Assembly (NCBI GenBank): GCA_029582265.1
Contig: CM055816.1
Coordinates: forward strand, 3,440,698 to 3,504,697
DNA length: 64,000 nt
Direction: 5' to 3'
Source of the DNA: Zoroaster sp. YZ-2022
Taxonomy: Eukaryota > Echinodermata > Asteroidea > Forcipulatida > Zoroasteridae
The notes below the pieces were generated by a model that had not been told where the DNA came from, ran no database searches, and saw only the letters and a program-made list of their open reading frames with translations. Both the position numbers and the translations under genes were made by a program. This document shows positions 60,237 to 64,000 of the stretch, piece after piece (within the stretch, counting starts at the first letter, position 1; each line of letters begins with the position of its first letter).

Positions 60237-61700
60237 CTACTGGGTGACGGAGAAGATCAGATAGTCTGGTGTCTGATCTGTGACTTGACGTGTTGGTAAC
60301 GCAGCTCGTGACAGTGTATCGCTCAAGTACATCCGTGAACCCTGCTTGTACTCTACGTGTAGTGAGTACTTTTGTAGGCGAAGTCGCATACGTTGTAGAT
60401 GCTTGGGGCTCACCAAGATTGGCTTTCTGAAGATGTTCATCAGTGGTTTGTGGTCAGTGAGCACGAGAACTTTGTCATGGCCAAGAATGTATTGCTCAAA
60501 GCGCTGGGTGGCTAATACGATTGCCAAAGACTCTTTCTCTATTTGAGCGTAGTTGCGTTCTGTGGCTGATAGTGCTCGTGAGGCGTATGCGACTGGGCGG
60601 CCATTTTGTGTGATGACGGCTCCCAGCCCAACCTCGGAGCTATCACACTCGATCACAACGTCTTGGTGGACATCATAGTAGCTCAGCACTGGGGCTTCTG
60701 TGATGAGCTTCTTGATCTTGTCCAGGGTCGCGTCATGATGTGGCAACCAGTCAAAGATGACGTCTTTGTCTGTGAGACGTCTGAGTGGCTTGCATACTGT
60801 GCTCAGTTCTGGCAAGAATTTAGCCAGGTAGGTCACCACTCCGATGAGTCTTAGCACTCCCTGGACGTCTGTAGGGCGAGGCATGTCGAGTATGGCCTTT
60901 ACTTTCTCCGGATCTGGAGATAGTCCATCTGAACTGAAGACGTGTCCCATGTATGTGACACTTGGTAACTTGTACCGTAGCTTGCCTGCATTGAGTTTCA
61001 GATTCCGCTCTCTGCATCTCGAGAGAAGGGCGGTGAATGCGGCATCGTGTGAGGCCTCTGCTTCGGCCTGCGTTTCTCCTGATCCGTAGACTAGGATGTC
61101 ATCTGCGATAACTGCGATGTTTTCTAGGCCTTCCAGGCACTCATGGAGTCTGCGCTGGAATTCTTCTGGTGCTGATGATATGCCAAAGGGCATCCTCAAC
61201 CACCGGTAACGCCCATAAGGTGTCCAAAATGTTGTCAGATAACTGGAGGGCTCATCGAGGACGACTTGGAGAAAACCGTCCTTGGCGTCTACCACCGAGA
61301 AGAGCTTGGCGTTCTTCAATCTCGGGGCTACTTCATCAACGGTGGGAATGGGATAATGGTTGCGCTTGATGGCCTTGTTCAAGCTGTGTGGATCCAAGCA
61401 TACCCTGATTTTGTTTGGCTTTCTGACGACCACCATGTTGTGGATCCACTTGGTAGGCTCGGTCACACGGGCAAGGATGCCTTGGGCTTTCATGCTGTCT
61501 AGCTTTTGTTTCAGCTCTGCTCGCACTGGAATGGGTACTCTGCGCCTGGTGTTCTGCGTTGGAGTGACACTGTGATCAATGTCTATGTGGTAATGACCTG
61601 GTAGCCGACCTGGTAGCCGACCAAGGCCAGTGAATACATCTTTGTACTCACTGAGGACCTGTGCCTTAGTAAGAGTCTGTGACTCTGTCACTGCATGCAC
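60237..61700 (-). pseudogene. Gypsy reverse transcriptase and RNase H
   Basis: RT: LDPHSLNKAIKRNHYPIPTV, FSVVDAKDGF, active site VIADDILVYG (IADD in place of the usual YxDD). RNase H: IECDSSEVGLGAVI, EKESLAIV, TDHKPL. 487 codons open. The usual linker between protease and RT is missing, so an internal deletion of perhaps 100 or more codons lies near 61.75 kb. Confidence 0.92.
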
Positions 61701-62820
61701 TCAGCACTCCTGCGCGAACTGCATTATTCCCAGAGCTTCTGCTGCTCTGGCATCTCAAGCTGGCGGCTCGAACAGGGTGTATGATTGTGCCATTGTACAG
61801 ATTCAGCCTAGTCTTTGATGGCGCCGGAGACTTGTCACTGAGCTGTTCATAGTCTACCAGCTTCATGGTGCTGCAAGTTGCACCGGAGTCTAGCTGAAAT
61901 CTGATGGTCTTTGTCTGATCCCTCGTTGAAGTCTCCACTGCTAGCTCTACAAAGTATTGTTGCTTTCGCTTTGTATACACTGTATAGATGCTTTCGTCGC
62001 TTTTGCTTTCGTCTCCATCCATTTGGTGGAGCTTCTGTGTAGATTTCTGTGGCTGATGTTTGGTGCGATCTTTGCCCGACGACTGGCATACTCGTGCATA
62101 GTGGTTGCGTTTTTGGCACTTGGCACAGGTTGTTCCATAGGCTGGGCATTTGCCCTTGCTGTGTGATTTGCCACAGTACTTGCAATTGCTGTTTGGGGGC
62201 CTATTGGGCTTTCCAGATTTCTGTGTCCGCTGCTTGTTTTTCACAAAATGAGCTGTGTCTGCCTCTACCGGATCCATCTGTTGTAGGTGGATCGCTGCCT
62301 GTTCACTGCTGCGGCATATGTCAATGGCTTTCTGCAATGTCAGTGACGACTCTCGCAGCAGACAGGCACGGATGCTGTTACCTGCTACTCCTATGACCAG
62401 CCTATCTCGAAGCATTTCATCAAGAAGTGGTCCGTAATTGCATGTGGTTGCCAACTTTCTCGGTTTGTTCAAGAAAGTGTCAATGTTCTCTTTGGGTTCT
62501 TGCTTACATGAGTTGAACATGAATCGTTCGTATACCACATTGCGTTTAGGGTCAAAATGAGCTCCTAGGCTGGTCAGGATCTGTTGTGGTGACTTTCTAT
62601 GTTCGTCTGTCAGCGGCAGATTTTGATACACTTCATAGCACTCCTTCCCCATTACTGTTAGTAATGTAGCTACTTGGATGGAAGAGTCTTTCTTGTCCAG
62701 TTCTGTGGCTACTAGATAGTTCTGCCAACTTGCCTTGAAAAATTGCCAGTTGGAGACCTGGTCTCCTTTCATGTCCATTTTGGCCGGTGGGGGAATGAGC
62801 GAGTGCGCCATGGCCAACAT
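61666..62820 (-). pseudogene. Gypsy gag and protease
   Basis: Starts at MAHSLIPPPAKMD; capsid-like helical region; two zinc knuckles CKYCGKSHSKGKC and CAKCQKRNHYARVC; protease motif FQLDSGATCSTM. The frame runs out after LNLYNGTIIHPV, where a frameshift or deletion occurs. Confidence 0.88.
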
Positions 62821-63019
62821 GTATAGCGTGTGTAATGTGTACCGCGATTTGTCCGTTCAAGGCCTCCGTAATTTGCAGCGAAACGCACGTTGACTACAAT
62901 GGCGTAAAGTCTGTGTGCATTGTATATACGGCTTTCGTGTGTCTAGCGTAATGTATAACGGCGGAAACTCCGAGCGAAATGTACAGTCTATTACCGTTTA
63001 CTGACACAGCATACCGTGC
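62821..63019. other. Junction between gypsy element and LINE
   Basis: About 200 bases with no similarity to the LTR at 58429-58547. May be gypsy leader or flanking DNA. Confidence 0.4.
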
Positions 63020-64000
63020 GTGACAGGATCAGTCTGTGATATTAGAATGGCTTTGATGGATGGCCCAGAGTTTTTGGACAATTTTGTGCAAAACAATTTG
63101 TCTTTTAATTCATTTACATCGGTAACACCCAATGATATTATTTTACTTGTACGTAAGATGACAGATAAAACATGTTCTCTTGATCCAATGCCAACCCAAT
63201 TTGTAAAGGAGTTTCCAGATCAGTTGGCGCCTATTCTGTGTCGCATTGCTAACAGTTCACTCAAATCTGGTGTTTTTCCAGCTGCGTGTAAGTCAGCTTT
63301 AGTGCGCCCTCTGATTAAGAAATATGGGTTGGATCGAAATGAGTTACTTAATTATAGACCAGTGTCTAACATTCCATTTTTATCAAAGTTGCTCGAGAAG
63401 ATAGTTTTATCACAATTGAACTGCTATTTCAAGACAAATTCCATGTATGCAAAATGTCAATCCGCTTACCGAGAGGGACATAGCACTGAGACTGCACTCT
63501 TGAGAGTGCAGAATGATGTTGCACTCGCTCTTGATCGGCACCGTGACGTTATTTTGGTATTGTTAGATCTTTCTGCCGCATTTGACACCATCGATCATGA
63601 TATTCTCACTAGGCGACTGTGCTCCCGTTTTGGTATTGGGGGAACAGTCTTAAGCTGGCTAAAGTCGTACCTAACAAATCGTACCCAGCGTGTGTGTATT
63701 GGATCGATGGTGTCAGATGAGGCCTAGTTGAAATTTGGTGTTCCACAGGGTTCAATATTGGGCCCTGTCCTTTTTTCCCTTTATATGGTGCCACTTGAAG
63801 ACATTATCGACCGTCATGGCCTCAGTAGTGTCATGTATGCTGATGACACCCAGCTGTACATCGCCTGTGATACGCCGGCGGATACATCAGTCATTGCCTC
63901 CATTGAGGCATGCGTTGACGAGATCAGACGTTGGATGCGATCCAATTGGCTCGCACTCAACGACAGTAAAACGGAGGTAGCTTTGTTCTCGTCAAAGTTT
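63020..64000 (+). pseudogene. LINE reverse transcriptase (CR1/L2/Jockey group), runs off the window
   Basis: LRPLIKKYGLDRNELLNYRP-like start (here VRPLIKKYGLDRNELLNYRP), then SAYREGHSTETALLRVQND, LVLLDLSAAFDTIDHD, GVPQGSILGPVLFSLYM and the catalytic VMYADDTQLY. Continuous in one frame from 63020 except a single TAG at 63725-63727. Continues past 64000. 5' end of ORF2 with the endonuclease is missing or upstream in other sequence. Confidence 0.92.

Larger units (their letters stand above)
58429..62820 (-). mobile_element. Ty3/gypsy-type LTR retrotransposon, decayed, 5' LTR missing
   Basis: Minus strand order: gag with zinc knuckles and protease (62820-61666), RT-RNase H (61700-60237), integrase (60224-59271), C-terminal integrase part (59218-58835), polypurine tract and short LTR. 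No 5' LTR or primer-binding site is seen above 62820; a LINE begins about 200 bases further on. Retrotransposon without an env region. Confidence 0.92.

Overview
This is AT-rich animal nuclear DNA. Coding sequence is split into short exons with GT-AG borders, introns are long, and almost every large intron is filled with transposable elements and simple repeats. The mix of elements (two Penelope-like families, an Academ-like and a Kolobok-like DNA transposon, hAT, DD41D mariner, Ty3/gypsy, CR1/L2-like LINE, tRNA-Leu-type SINEs) and a mucin-like EGF-SEA-TM gene fits a marine invertebrate. I lean to a non-vertebrate deuterostome, but this is a guess; no mitochondrial or rRNA marker is present.

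The only clear host gene is on the minus strand, from beyond about 56.05 kb down to a stop codon at 19096. I can place 20 exons (about 770 codons) whose splice phases all agree. They encode a run of EGF-like modules (most on 90-120 bp phase 1-1 exons), a SEA domain split over two exons 12 kb apart, one more EGF, a Thr-rich stalk, a transmembrane helix and a cytoplasmic tail ending NPLASMY. The order EGF-SEA-EGF-TM is that of transmembrane mucins such as MUC3/12/13/17. The 5' end lies outside the recognised exons.

Region by region: 0-11.7 kb is non-coding with minisatellites, foldbacks, a SINE, a fragment of an integrase-associated N-terminal domain and a TTAA MITE. 11.8-15.1 kb is a dead hAT transposase whose last exon is split by a non-autonomous hAT element with a perfect 8-bp target duplication. 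15-19 kb holds MITEs and repeats. 19.1-22.8 kb is the 3' end of the EGF-SEA gene. 23-35 kb, inside the SEA intron, holds two large inverted repeats: two copies of Penelope family 1 facing each other around a DD41D mariner, then two copies of Penelope family 2. Penelope 3' ends carry sequences that fold as hammerhead ribozymes. 35-56 kb holds the EGF exons, with a 6.9 kb Academ-like transposon, a CACTA-type MITE, a hAT MITE, a 39-bp minisatellite with higher-order structure and a Kolobok-like element carrying a THAP domain in the introns. 56-58.4 kb is a 48-bp array invaded by TIR elements, 58.4-62.8 kb a decayed Ty3/gypsy element, and 63.0 kb to the end a LINE reverse transcriptase.

The most interesting items are the hammerhead-like motifs in both Penelope families, the precisely reconstructable nested hAT insertion, the bounded Academ-like and Kolobok-like elements, and the EGF-SEA gene itself. 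All assignments are from reading by eye; none was confirmed by a search.
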